Shown piece by piece: positions 8,135 to 15,663 of a DNA stretch of 38,694 bases. A program made the translations under genes and the position numbers. The stretch comes from a virus: the IMG/VR virus record IMGVR_UViG_3300021963_000295, positions 1-38,694 of that record; one strand, written 5' to 3'. The notes under the pieces were generated by a model. That model saw nothing but the letters and a program-made list of their open reading frames with translations. It ran no database searches and had not been told where the DNA came from. How positions within the stretch are numbered: position 1 is the stretch's first letter; each line of letters begins with the position of its first letter.

Positions 8135-8500
8135 TTATAAATTTCTTAATTTATAAAGGGTAGAATATATTAATTTCTCAACATTATCAACTTCGTTTTG
8201 AATCCAACTAGCTGATAATTCTTCTGATTTTCTTTCAGTTTGTACAAATTTTAGTAAATCTTCAAAATAAGTTACGATATTTTCAACCGATGCATCGTTA
8301 TCGATACCCTTTACTGGTTTGAATTCAATTAATCCACTCATTCCTTGATAACCCTCTACTAAACCATCTATCAAACCTACAACACCATCATAATACGCTT
8401 CTAACGCTAAATGCGGTGCTAATCCTTTCGGAGATACTCTTAAATGAAATACATGAGCCTGTGTGCGGCTGTGTAATAACATTGATGCTAAATCTGTCAT
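8135..8500 (-). CDS. DUF5856 family, ferritin-like phage protein
   Basis: 121 residues, all helical in pattern. The N-terminal LLHSRTQAHVFHL, the ALEAYYDGVVGLIDGLVEGYQG segment read in two parts (ALEAYYDGVV and GLIDGLVEGYQG), and two more helices form a four-helix bundle like Dps/ferritin proteins. The conserved His, Glu and Asp residues on helices 1-3 resemble DUF5856, which I associate with T4-like phages; its activity is not established to my knowledge. It lies 18 nt after the gp55-like sigma gene and has a late-type box (8520-8528) 19 nt before its start, so it may be re-transcribed late. Confidence 0.65.
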   Translation of the reverse strand: MTDLASMLLHSRTQAHVFHLRVSPKGLAPHLALEAYYDGVVGLIDGLVEGYQGMSGLIEFKPVKGIDNDASVENIVTYFEDLLKFVQTERKSEELSASWIQNEVDNVEKLIYSTLYKLRNL

Positions 8501-8518
8501 ATTATAATCCTTTATAGA

Positions 8519-9241
8519 TTATAAATATTCCTCTTCCCAAAAATCGTTACTTGGAGATGTAATCATACCGTGGTCTAAATAATCGTTTAACATTTTTATT
8601 TGATGTTTTTTCATTTCATTTACCACTTTTGTAATATAATGCGTCTTACAATCTGTCATCTCTCTAATTAGAAGGTATAGATGTTTCTTATTAAAGTTTT
8701 CTATAAATCTACTTCTACGGAATAATTCTAATACAGCATCTGCTATTTGTATATCTCTTTTCTTCGTAAATACTTTAGTAAGATTCTGGTCCCAATATTT
8801 AAGCATCAATTCTTTAAATTCTACAAATTCATTTCCCTTTTCAACTTCTTCAAAATCATCAGGTGGATTCCAGCTTTCAGGCATTTCAGAAAGTAGTGCT
8901 GTTTTTTTGAAACGTTTGTAGTTACCATTATTTTTTAAAATCAAATGGTTTTTTGCAACAATAGAAAAATAAGAGAATGCTTTACCCTTACCTTCTTTAA
9001 ACATATGTATTTTTTCAATGAGAGTAGATACTACTTCCATTTGAATATCTTCTTTACTGACATCAAAGTATGAAAACTTAAATGTATTAAGAATGTTTTC
9101 TGCCAATTTCTCAAATGGATATTTTATACTTTCTTCGTAAATTTTGTTTCGTAGTTTAAAATCTTCAGATTTATTATATTCTATAATGGCCTTTTCGGTA
9201 TCCATTGTAAAATACATCTTTTCCTTCTTTTTTCTAGGCAT
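8519..9241 (-). CDS. T4 gp55-like late-transcription sigma factor
   Basis: 240 residues. Residues about 44-105 carry the signature of phage gp55-type sigma factors: KLAENILNTFKFSY, DIQMEVVSTLIEKIHMF, GKGKAFSYFSIVAKNHLI and NNGNYKR. This corresponds to sigma region 2, which binds the RNA polymerase clamp and melts the -10 element; no regions 3 and 4 are present, as in gp55. In T4 this factor works with gp33 and the sliding clamp on TATAAATA promoters. Neither partner is visible here. The recurring TATATTTAT boxes could be its target. Upstream neighbour is 2 nt away (9244), so it belongs to an early or middle operon. Confidence 0.8.
   Translation of the reverse strand: MPRKKKEKMYFTMDTEKAIIEYNKSEDFKLRNKIYEESIKYPFEKLAENILNTFKFSYFDVSKEDIQMEVVSTLIEKIHMFKEGKGKAFSYFSIVAKNHLILKNNGNYKRFKKTALLSEMPESWNPPDDFEEVEKGNEFVEFKELMLKYWDQNLTKVFTKKRDIQIADAVLELFRRSRFIENFNKKHLYLLIREMTDCKTHYITKVVNEMKKHQIKMLNDYLDHGMITSPSNDFWEEEYL
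8520..8528 (-). promoter_or_regulatory. Late-type promoter box (ATATTTATA)
   Basis: Minus strand ATATTTATA, lying in the last codons of the sigma-factor gene and 19 nt before the DUF5856 start. Same motif and spacing as at 15598 and 30645. Confidence 0.4.
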
Positions 9242-9243
9242 GT

Positions 9244-9531
9244 TTAGATTTCATTTTTATAATTTTCTATTGTTTCCTTTAATTCAGAAAACACAGCTCC
9301 CACTTCATCATCGGATTCAAATGAACCTCTAATATCAATTTCTTTCATTTTTTGAAGCATTGATTCTATTTTGATTTGAGTATTAATTTGTCTATCATCA
9401 TACTCTCTGATGGTATCCACTAATTGTTCATTTTGTTTTACAAAATTAATTCCCCTAAATAATAGAAGGATGTTAAATATTATTGAAGCTGGTAATAATA
9501 TTATTAGTAAGAATCCTATTAAATAATCCAT
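9244..9531 (-). CDS. Small membrane-anchored coiled-coil phage protein
   Basis: 95 residues: one N-terminal membrane helix (about 4-26), a coiled-coil stretch (32-65) and an acidic end containing FESDDEVGAVFSELKETI. The acidic motif recalls a small conserved protein found near gp55 in large marine T4-like phages; function unknown. It has its own host-like promoter 17 nt upstream and lies 2 nt before the sigma-factor gene, so it probably leads the sigma-factor transcript. Confidence 0.6.
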   Translation of the reverse strand: MDYLIGFLLIILLPASIIFNILLLFRGINFVKQNEQLVDTIREYDDRQINTQIKIESMLQKMKEIDIRGSFESDDEVGAVFSELKETIENYKNEI

Positions 9532-9548
9532 AAATTTTAATTAATATA

Positions 9549-9580
9549 CAAATATACGATTTTTTATTGAAACTACCAAA
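9549..9580 (-). promoter_or_regulatory. Bacteroidetes-type promoter
   Basis: Minus strand TTTG (9577-9580), 20-nt spacer ending in TCG, then TATATTTG (9549-9556). Drives the 95-aa membrane gene and the gp55-like gene; its -33 box begins next to the stop of the upstream gene. Confidence 0.75.
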
Positions 9581-9581
9581 T

Positions 9582-9821
9582 TTAAGCTTCACCTATTTCA
9601 CCACCAAATAAAGAAGTATTGAAATAATTCATTTCCATTTTACTTCTTGCTTTATCTAATTCGGATTGCGCCCATTCCATTTTGGCACGAAATCTATCAT
9701 CAAGCTTTTCTTCTTTTACTTTTTTGGTTTCAATCAATTCATCAACCAAAGATTCTACTAACATTTGTAAGGTTAGTATTCTTTCATTTTGTGCTTTTAT
9801 TATTTCGGTCATATTATCCAT
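9582..9821 (-). CDS. Small coiled-coil protein, unknown
   Basis: 79 residues, almost entirely helical and charged (LVESLVDELIETKKVKEE, DDRFRAKMEWAQSELDKA), with a short tail ending GGEIGEA. No cysteines, signal or membrane segment. The start overlaps the end of the previous gene (9814) by 8 nt, so they are coupled; a start at the fourth residue (MTEII, 9812) is equally possible. Not recognised beyond similarity in style to small phage proteins. Confidence 0.55.
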   Translation of the reverse strand: MDNMTEIIKAQNERILTLQMLVESLVDELIETKKVKEEKLDDRFRAKMEWAQSELDKARSKMEMNYFNTSLFGGEIGEA

Positions 9822-10059
9822 ATGCTAATGAACCGCTAAGGGCTGTATTATAAAGTTCAGTTAATTCGGTATCTAAATCTTTTTTGTATTCTATTCCGAA
9901 GGCCTTTCTTATTGAAAGAGATGTATATCCCATAGCTCCTGCCATTCTCATACACATTCTTTTATATTCCCAAACATCCATATCGTTTGGTACTTCAAAT
10001 TCTATTTTAGAGGCCTCTCTATTTTCAATTTCATCGATGATAAATATTAATTTTGCCAT
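9814..10059 (-). CDS. Small conserved phage protein, unknown
   Basis: 81 residues, an alpha/beta mix. The motif EFEVPNDMDVWEYKRMCMRMAGAMGY... (two parts, EFEVPNDMDVWEYKRMC and RMAGAMGYTSLSIRKAFG) recalls a small protein common in T4-like marine phages, of unknown function. It has no membrane segment. It lies 10 nt after the peptide-deformylase-like gene in a continuous leftward operon and overlaps the next gene. Confidence 0.55.
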   Translation of the reverse strand: MAKLIFIIDEIENREASKIEFEVPNDMDVWEYKRMCMRMAGAMGYTSLSIRKAFGIEYKKDLDTELTELYNTALSGSLAYG

Positions 10060-10069
10060 TTGTTTAGGA

Positions 10070-10648
10070 TTAAATTAAGTTCCATCCTTTTTGTAGGTAA
10101 GAATCAACCTTTTTGTTTTTTACAAATTCCATTTCACCATTAGGACCTTGCAACATAACTCTTTCGTTTCTACCAGGTGTTTTATCCTTTGTAATAGTTT
10201 CTGAATATTGACGAGCTGGGTGTGTTATATCGATGCCATCCATTGCATCCAATCCTCTTTGTACCAATACGGCTTCTAATAATCCCGCATCACTAAAAAA
10301 CTCATCTGCAGTTTTCCAGTCAAATGTTTCACTTGTTGCTTTGAATTCAACTTTTCCTAAATTATCAGTATCAACTACTAACCAAGGATAACGAATTGTT
10401 TTTCTTACTTTATTTTTATTTGTATCCTTTTCAAAATACACAAGTGGTTTATCTGATATAGATATTACTTTTGGATTTACCAAAGTTAATTCATCTTCTT
10501 TATTACCTAATCTTATAGTAATGATTCTCGTATCAAGAGATACATCGGCTGCACTAAATACAACACCTTCAAGATTAGATACCAATTGTTTATAATTAGA
10601 AACATCTTCGGCTGATACTGGACCGTGATTAATTTTTTTTATTTTCAT
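10070..10648 (-). CDS. Degenerate peptide deformylase-like protein
   Basis: 192 residues from the ATG at 10648; an upstream in-frame start at 10696 would overlap the previous gene deeply. Landmarks align in order with peptide deformylase: EGVVFSAADVS where GxGLAAPQ is expected, LVNPKVI, YFEKDT where EGCLS is expected, TIRYPWLVVDTDNLGKV, and VQRGLDAMDGIDITH where QHExDHLxG is expected. The metal ligands are gone: HExxH reads RGLDA (131-135) and the EGCLS Cys is missing. It therefore should not deformylate Met; a binding or structural role is inferred. Active deformylases are known in cyanophages. Homology is by eye. Confidence 0.55.
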   Translation of the reverse strand: MKIKKINHGPVSAEDVSNYKQLVSNLEGVVFSAADVSLDTRIITIRLGNKEDELTLVNPKVISISDKPLVYFEKDTNKNKVRKTIRYPWLVVDTDNLGKVEFKATSETFDWKTADEFFSDAGLLEAVLVQRGLDAMDGIDITHPARQYSETITKDKTPGRNERVMLQGPNGEMEFVKNKKVDSYLQKGWNLI

Positions 10649-10913
10649 TTTGTTTATTTTTATATTTAATATTATTTTCAAAAAATTCCTTATCAACTAA
10701 CTGCCATTTATTTGCAGGGCATGCATTTTCAACAGGCGAATATATTTTGCCACTTAACGGACATCCACACAATCCACATCTTGCAAAAGCAATTACCTGT
10801 TTGTGTTGACAGGAATCACATATCTCCATCCTTAAAGATGCTAATTGTTTTTGTGCCTCATTTGGATTAAAGGCGGTTTTCCATGCTTTAAAAATTTCTT
10901 CAACCTTATTCAT
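10629..10913 (-). CDS. Small Cys-rich zinc-binding phage protein
   Basis: 94 residues with six cysteines in the centre: CDSC (32-35), then CGLCGC (46-51) and a later Cys in ENACPANKW. This gives two zinc-knuckle pairs. The arrangement RMEICDSC...CGLCGCPL...ACP..KW recalls small proteins common in T4-like cyanophages, function unknown. A lysine/asparagine tail overlaps the next gene's start by about 20 nt. Start overlaps the end of the 64-aa gene by 8 nt, consistent with a coupled operon. Confidence 0.65.
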   Translation of the reverse strand: MNKVEEIFKAWKTAFNPNEAQKQLASLRMEICDSCQHKQVIAFARCGLCGCPLSGKIYSPVENACPANKWQLVDKEFFENNIKYKNKQNENKKN

Positions 10914-11100
10914 ATTTCTTTGAATTTGTTATAATATTTTTATTATATTCTTGTATTTTTTCAAAAATATAATCTACCGAACCTTCGTGTTGAGATTCAT
11001 AACCCATATAACCCATATAATATTTTATGTTTTCTGGATTTTCTTGCAATTCTTTTTTTATATCTTCTACACTTCGTAGATGTTTTGTTATTTTTGTCAT
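10906..11100 (-). CDS. 64-aa hypothetical protein
   Basis: A short, charged, helical protein containing a tandem YMGYMGY. No motif recognised. Stop-start overlap with both neighbours (11100 and 10913) supports it as a translated gene of the operon. Cytoplasmic; no signal or membrane segment. Confidence 0.5.
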   Translation of the reverse strand: MTKITKHLRSVEDIKKELQENPENIKYYMGYMGYESQHEGSVDYIFEKIQEYNKNIITNSKKYE

Positions 11101-11489
11101 TATTCTAAATCTTGTGGGCTGTTTCTATAAATTCTATATGAATCTTCGTCAAAATGTTCGGTACTAACTTCAAATATCGTTGCACCGTCAATGAGTGCAG
11201 TTAATTGATGTGGTAATCCTTTTTTAATTTCTATCACATCTCCTTTTTGTATTTGAGTGTAACATCTTTCACCATTTTCAGTATCAATCCAATCAAACTG
11301 AAATGCTCCTTCCTGTACATACCAAGTTTCATCTTTAATCATATGGTAATGCATTGAAAATTTATTACCTGAATAGGTGAATACTAATAACTTACCACAA
11401 TAATCTTTATCGTTGTGTATCCATAATTCGTATCCCCATTTCTTTTCAACTCTTTTAGGGTGTTGGATTTTTACATCAAAGTTTGCCAT
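11100..11489 (-). CDS. Cupin, mannose-6-phosphate isomerase-like
   Basis: 129 residues, one cupin barrel. It starts with KRVEKKWGYELWI, typical of type II phosphomannose isomerase/GDP-mannose pyrophosphorylase C-terminal cupins. Metal ligands are visible: FSMHYHMIKDETWYV gives H-x-H-x(4)-E, and GDVIEIKKGLPHQLTAL gives the distal His. The end (IFEVSTEHFDEDSYRI) fits the same family. It could bind or isomerise a sugar, for virion or host glycan modification, but the substrate cannot be read. It lies directly after thyA and overlaps the next gene. Confidence 0.7.
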   Translation of the reverse strand: MANFDVKIQHPKRVEKKWGYELWIHNDKDYCGKLLVFTYSGNKFSMHYHMIKDETWYVQEGAFQFDWIDTENGERCYTQIQKGDVIEIKKGLPHQLTALIDGATIFEVSTEHFDEDSYRIYRNSPQDLE

Positions 11490-11491
11490 AA

Positions 11492-12499
11492 TTAATTACT
11501 TAAAGGTGCTTTAATCGTTGGATGTGATTGATATCCTTCTAATACAAAATCATCAGGGGTTGCGCAACAAATACCATCAATCTTTACATTAGTTTTAAGT
11601 GTTGGTAAATCAAATGAAGTTCTACCTATTTGTTCTTTTGCTTGTTGGATATGATTTGAATATAAATGTGTATCACCTAAATTACCAATCAATTCATCAG
11701 GCACCATATTCACTTCATTCGCTATTATATGTAATAATAATCCGTATGAAGCAATATTAAATGGCAATCCTAAAAAAGTATCCACACTTCGTTGATTCCA
11801 CATTAAAGATATTGTTCTTTTAGGTACGTTTAATTCATCTAATTTAGATTCATCAAAATCTTCTGCGTAATAAATATTTTTACTTAAAGAATCTGTCCAA
11901 TATTTTTTTCTTTGTTCAAAAGTAAGTTCTTTTGTATAAATTTGAAATCCATAATGACAAGGTGGAAGAACCATTTGGTCTAATTCACCCACATTCCACG
12001 CACTTACCATCAATCTTCTACTATCAGGATTATCTTTTAAGTTTGTAATCAAATCGTGTATCTGGTCAATCTTACCATTACTACTATTCCACTGTCTCCA
12101 TTGTTTACCATAGATTGGTCCTAAATTACCCCACACTTTAGCAAACTCATTATCAGTTTTAATCCTTTCAATAAATTCTTTCATAGGAAGTGGTTCATCT
12201 AAATCATAATTCCAAACCCTTTGATAACGTTTGTAAGCATCACCATCCCAAATATGATTATTATGTTTTAATAAAAATGAAATGTTATTTTGACCCGTTA
12301 GAAACCATAATAGTTCACTAACGATTTGCTTCCATGCCATCTTCTTTGTAGTAAGAATTGGAAACCCTTCACTCATCTTATGTCTAATTTGATGTCCGAA
12401 TTCAGATATAGTACCCGTTCCGGTTCTATCTTTTTTTTCTACTCCAAATGCTATAATATCAGAAAGTAGTTGTTGGTATTTTTTATCTAATGTATTCAT
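11492..12499 (-). CDS. thyA: Thymidylate synthase (ThyA)
   Basis: 335 residues. Makes dTMP from dUMP with methylenetetrahydrofolate in the cytoplasm. All main motifs are present: DRTGTGT near the N-terminus (dUMP phosphate Arg), FPILTTKKMAWKQIVSELLW, the catalytic Cys181 in VLPPCHYGFQ, WNQRSVDTFLGLPFNIASY, and DTHLYSNHIQQ. About 38 residues (191-228, acidic and tyrosine-rich) are inserted just after the catalytic loop, which makes it longer than E. coli ThyA (264). It sits in a nucleotide/small-protein operon with only 2-3 nt to its neighbours. Confidence 0.95.
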   Translation of the reverse strand: MNTLDKKYQQLLSDIIAFGVEKKDRTGTGTISEFGHQIRHKMSEGFPILTTKKMAWKQIVSELLWFLTGQNNISFLLKHNNHIWDGDAYKRYQRVWNYDLDEPLPMKEFIERIKTDNEFAKVWGNLGPIYGKQWRQWNSSNGKIDQIHDLITNLKDNPDSRRLMVSAWNVGELDQMVLPPCHYGFQIYTKELTFEQRKKYWTDSLSKNIYYAEDFDESKLDELNVPKRTISLMWNQRSVDTFLGLPFNIASYGLLLHIIANEVNMVPDELIGNLGDTHLYSNHIQQAKEQIGRTSFDLPTLKTNVKIDGICCATPDDFVLEGYQSHPTIKAPLSN

Positions 12500-12502
12500 T
12501 TA

Positions 12503-12748
12503 TTAATGTATTAAATCGTCTAATTTGATATTGTGTTCTTCTAATATTTCGTATATCTTTTCATATACCATATCCAAAGCATCATACTTATCAATTTCTT
12601 TACCTTCCATTGTCCATTCTAAAGCCTTCTTTGTGTTATGTGTTATATCCCATAATGCCAATGCCATATCCAATGATTTAACGGCTCTCTTATGTGCCAT
12701 AGTATCATCCGCATCATTAAGGTCGAACTCTAGTATTCCTTTTGCCAT
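12503..12748 (-). CDS. Small conserved acidic phage protein
   Basis: 81 residues, acidic and helical. The start (GILEFDLNDADD) and the centre (AHKRAVKSLDMALALWDI) follow a pattern I associate with a small conserved T4-like phage protein next to ThyA-type genes; function unknown. No membrane segment. The start overlaps the end of the upstream membrane gene by 32 nt. Confidence 0.6.
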   Translation of the reverse strand: MAKGILEFDLNDADDTMAHKRAVKSLDMALALWDITHNTKKALEWTMEGKEIDKYDALDMVYEKIYEILEEHNIKLDDLIH

Positions 12749-13037
12749 TTTCTTTTGATTTAAAGAATGAAAATAATTTTGATTCTAAATTTTCCATTTG
12801 TGTCATCGCTATCCACTTTCCCAATACACTACCACCAATATAAAATGGTAGTACCCACATATCTCCTTTCAATAAACTATCCAATGAAAAATAAACCGAA
12901 GCAAGTGATACTAAATTAATCCATACTGAATTAATAAGTAACCTATTGATTTGATTCTCATAAGTAAATTTAATTTCCAATACCTTAAAGATATTGAACA
13001 TTATTTGAAAGGTTAATATTGCTATATAATTCATCAT
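12717..13037 (-). CDS. Small integral membrane phage protein
   Basis: 106 residues with at least three hydrophobic segments (about 3-18, 36-52 and 61-77). KVLEIKFTYENQINRLL and LPFYIGGSVLGKWIAMTQ are the most distinctive stretches and recall a membrane protein conserved in T4-like phages. Function unknown. The first or second Met may be the start. It begins at the stop of the UV endonuclease gene (13037) and overlaps thy-region gene 12503-12748. Confidence 0.6.
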   Translation of the reverse strand: MMNYIAILTFQIMFNIFKVLEIKFTYENQINRLLINSVWINLVSLASVYFSLDSLLKGDMWVLPFYIGGSVLGKWIAMTQMENLESKLFSFFKSKENGKRNTRVRP

Positions 13038-13960
13038 TAATACGCCGCTACTGCTTTTAATCCACTATACTCACATATAGTTTGTTCGTTAATAAAAGGT
13101 AATATTGCTAATTCTTTTGCTTTTGCCTCAACCATAACATCGATATCTAATCCATATGTTTCAGGTAATTGTTTTATATAATCGGCATGTGCTTGTGGTT
13201 TGTTACCTTCTCTTGCTTCGGAGTAATGTACTTCTTGCTTTATACCAACAGGCCAAGTTGTAGCTGCTAATTTAAGTGCTTGTTCTTCGGTTAAACCGCC
13301 TGTGCAAAAATTGTGGTGGTGATAATCGAATACAATTGGAATACCTATCTCTTGGTAAATATACATAAGGTCTAATACCGAATACATCGATGCCTTATCA
13401 TCATTCTCAACTGTCAATCTACTTTGTACTGATTTAGATAATCGTTTGAAGTTCTTACAAAATCTATCCATAGCAGATTTCTTATCTCCATAAACTCCGT
13501 TACAATGAATATTGATATTATTGAAATGTGATTTAGATAATCCCATCATATCAAATATCTTACCATGTAATTCTAAATCAGCGATAGCGTTTTTAACTAC
13601 TTCTTCTTTCGGTGATGTTAGAACAACAAATGGACCGGGATGTGAATTAATACGCATACCCCAAAACTTTGCGAAATCGCCGGCTTTCTTTAACTCACGT
13701 TTAATCTCTTTGTAATCTTTTAATTGAGTCAAATCAATATGGTCTCCCCACGGAACAATAGTGGATGATAATCTAAATAAAGATATACCATTCAATCTAT
13801 TCCATTCTAGTATTTTGATAATATCCTTTGCATTGGCTAATGCAAGGTCAGATACATAATCCAATCCTTTGGTTTCAAAGGTACGTTTAACCATAGCTCG
13901 ATTAGTAGTAACTTTCTTACCCATACTCATATTGATACATGCGTATCCTAAATTCATCAT
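13037..13960 (-). CDS. uvsE: UV damage endonuclease (UvsE/UVDE)
   Basis: About 308 residues from ATG at 13960. An upstream in-frame reading to 13993 would start within the promoter and is rejected. Motifs are those of the UVDE TIM barrel: NLGYACINMSM, FRLSSTIVPWG, RINSHPGPFVVL, NIHCNGVYGDK, RLTVENDD, IPIVFDYHHHNFCTGG and HYSEAREG, containing the His, Glu and Asp metal ligands. The enzyme nicks DNA 5' of pyrimidine dimers, starting repair. A Bacteroidetes-type promoter lies 22 nt before the start. It fits with phages exposed to sunlight; no other excision genes are seen here. Confidence 0.9.
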   Translation of the reverse strand: MMNLGYACINMSMGKKVTTNRAMVKRTFETKGLDYVSDLALANAKDIIKILEWNRLNGISLFRLSSTIVPWGDHIDLTQLKDYKEIKRELKKAGDFAKFWGMRINSHPGPFVVLTSPKEEVVKNAIADLELHGKIFDMMGLSKSHFNNINIHCNGVYGDKKSAMDRFCKNFKRLSKSVQSRLTVENDDKASMYSVLDLMYIYQEIGIPIVFDYHHHNFCTGGLTEEQALKLAATTWPVGIKQEVHYSEAREGNKPQAHADYIKQLPETYGLDIDVMVEAKAKELAILPFINEQTICEYSGLKAVAAY

Positions 13961-13982
13961 TTTGATATTATTTGTTGTTATA

Positions 13983-14014
13983 CAAATATACAAAAATTAT
14001 TTGAATTCACCAAA
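13983..14014 (-). promoter_or_regulatory. Bacteroidetes-type promoter for uvsE
   Basis: Minus strand TTTG (14011-14014), 20-nt spacer, TATATTTG (13983-13990). It overlaps the longer in-frame reading of uvsE, which fixes the real start at 13960 or 13957. Confidence 0.75.
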
Positions 14015-14016
14015 TA

Positions 14017-15393
14017 TTAATATGATTTACTTGAGAAATCGGTTGGATATTGAGAAGGTTTGATATGTTTTATCCAATAATTAACCGCATTTTGGTCATT
14101 TATCCAATGTTTACGGTCAGACCAATTGAAATTGGGTCTAGCATAGTATGGTAACATATTTTGTATTGCTGCAGCTCTACCAGGATGTGATGCTATAACT
14201 CTATTTATTAGACCATCTCCATCAGTATCTATACCATCAGTACTACCATCACCATCCAAATCAATAGCTCTTTCTGAGTAATCAGTTTGAAGATTCAATA
14301 GTATTTCATCGGTGATTTCTGGTTCTAATGCCGCCTTTTCTTCATCGGTTAATGTAGCGTATTCCTCTTCCAAATTTGTTGGAGTGGTATCAGTTTCGTT
14401 TTTTTTTACTTCTTCTTCATTCGTTGATGGAAGTTCACTATTATCAAAACTTGTATTTTTTACATCTTTTGATAATTCGGTTGGTTCATCGTATAATCCC
14501 AATTCCTCGTCTCCTTCCATTATTTCAACTATGGCTTCTTTTTGTTTTTCTTTATCACCATATACTTCATATTCTTTTTTCTTTTCTGAAATATATTCCG
14601 ATATACCACCATCATCTATAATAGCATCAATACCATCTTCCTCTTTACGTTTCATTATTAATCCATTAAATGCAATAATTAACGCTACAGCTAACGGGTC
14701 AAACACAATTACTATAATGAATATAAAGAATTTAACAACCGTATTAAGTGGAACATTAAATGCTTCTGCTACGAAACGAAATCCACCAACTTCTCTTTCT
14801 AATTCAATGTTGTTATTTTTGATTGCGTTAATTGAATCTAATGCAACATTGTTTTGTTTTGTAAGTTCATCAATACGTTTTGAAACTGATGTGATTTCTT
14901 TATCGGCAGTTCTAATCATTTGTGAAACTCTTGAAGTAGATTTATCCTTATCAATTTGTTTAGATAAGTTAGCCTCTTGAGAATTACGAATATTTTGTTG
15001 GTTGGTTAATTGAGTTGTATAACGGGCTATCTCCCCATCATTTTTAGTGATTTGAGTTTGATATACTGCAATATCTCTTTCAATTTTTTGTAATCCTAAA
15101 TTTTGTTGTTGAAATGCGTTTGATAGATATCCAAAGATACCAGCCGATGTGATAAGCATCAAAGTACCAACCGATATAGTTAAATACCATTTGTTAAATC
15201 CCTTTAATGTATCCCACTCTTGTTTTAGATATGTTGCGGCAACTAATTTAGCGAGTTCCAATGAACCTGCCATTACCATTACTGAAATCGATGCTCCGGC
15301 GAATAGTACACCTAATCCAGTTACGGAGAAATAAGCCGCACATCCGGCAACGAGGATTGCTGAAAGTCCAACTAATACTTTTAACCAATTCAT
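14017..15393 (-). CDS. Multi-TM protein with coiled coil and DxDGDG tail
   Basis: 458 residues. Two N-terminal membrane segments (about 3-27 and 31-53), a third at 69-90, a long coiled coil (95-210), and a fourth segment near 218-246 (FFIFIIVIVFDPLAVAL). An acidic disordered region follows, then DLDGDG and DTDGDG Ca-type loops (about 372-392) and a soluble tail. The first half, including AGSLELAKLVAATYL, resembles a membrane protein common in T4-like marine phages whose role is unknown. The Ca loops match those of the 1210 gene, so both may share a ligand or partner. Possibly an envelope-remodelling or exclusion protein; not proven. Confidence 0.65.
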   Translation of the reverse strand: MNWLKVLVGLSAILVAGCAAYFSVTGLGVLFAGASISVMVMAGSLELAKLVAATYLKQEWDTLKGFNKWYLTISVGTLMLITSAGIFGYLSNAFQQQNLGLQKIERDIAVYQTQITKNDGEIARYTTQLTNQQNIRNSQEANLSKQIDKDKSTSRVSQMIRTADKEITSVSKRIDELTKQNNVALDSINAIKNNNIELEREVGGFRFVAEAFNVPLNTVVKFFIFIIVIVFDPLAVALIIAFNGLIMKRKEEDGIDAIIDDGGISEYISEKKKEYEVYGDKEKQKEAIVEIMEGDEELGLYDEPTELSKDVKNTSFDNSELPSTNEEEVKKNETDTTPTNLEEEYATLTDEEKAALEPEITDEILLNLQTDYSERAIDLDGDGSTDGIDTDGDGLINRVIASHPGRAAAIQNMLPYYARPNFNWSDRKHWINDQNAVNYWIKHIKPSQYPTDFSSKSY

Positions 15394-15397
15394 TTTA

Positions 15398-15577
15398 TTA
15401 TGCTAAATCTACTATGTTTGTTGTTAGTTCAACCAATCTTTCAATTTCTTTTGCTGCTCTTTTTGCTTCGTCTTGATTAACTGGTCTTTCACCATTTAAC
15501 ATTTCAGAAATAACTTTAGCTCTTTTTGCTATCGCTTCTAAATTTTCTTGAGCTCTATTTTTGTATTCAGGTTTCAT
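15398..15577 (-). CDS. 59-aa conserved helical phage protein
   Basis: A short frame from ATG at 15577 to TAA at 15398. It is helical and charged, with a central LNGERPVNQDEAKRAAKEIE and an end LVELTTNIVDLA. The 'RPVNxDEAKRxAKEI' core recalls a small protein of T4-like phages. It has a late-type box 20 nt upstream and lies 4 nt before the membrane-protein gene. Function unknown. Confidence 0.6.
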   Translation of the reverse strand: MKPEYKNRAQENLEAIAKRAKVISEMLNGERPVNQDEAKRAAKEIERLVELTTNIVDLA

Positions 15578-15597
15578 AAAACTATTATTTGTTTACA

Positions 15598-15607
15598 TAT
15601 AAATATA
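15598..15607 (-). promoter_or_regulatory. Late-type promoter box (TATATTTATA)
   Basis: Minus strand TATATTTATA followed by TG, 20 nt before the 59-aa gene. It follows the hsp20 terminator (15621-15644) by 13 nt. Confidence 0.5.
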
Positions 15608-15620
15608 AGTAAAAATAAAA

Positions 15621-15644
15621 AGGGTGGATTTTGATACCCACCCT
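15621..15644 (-). terminator. Intrinsic terminator after hsp20
   Basis: Stem AGGGTGG with CCACCCT around a 10-nt loop; minus strand ends CCCTTTTTATTTTT. It lies 20 nt beyond the hsp20 stop. Confidence 0.8.
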
Positions 15645-15663
15645 CTTTTGTATTTTGATAGGA

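Noticed and set aside
10906-11100. YMGYMGY tandem as a coding repeat or slippage site
   Set aside because: Only two units of 9 nt; too short to mean more than chance duplication.
14312-14980. Plus-strand 222-aa Ser-rich open frame
   Set aside because: Antisense to the multi-TM protein gene; composition is low-complexity Ser/Asn from reading its codons backward, with no start context or promoter.
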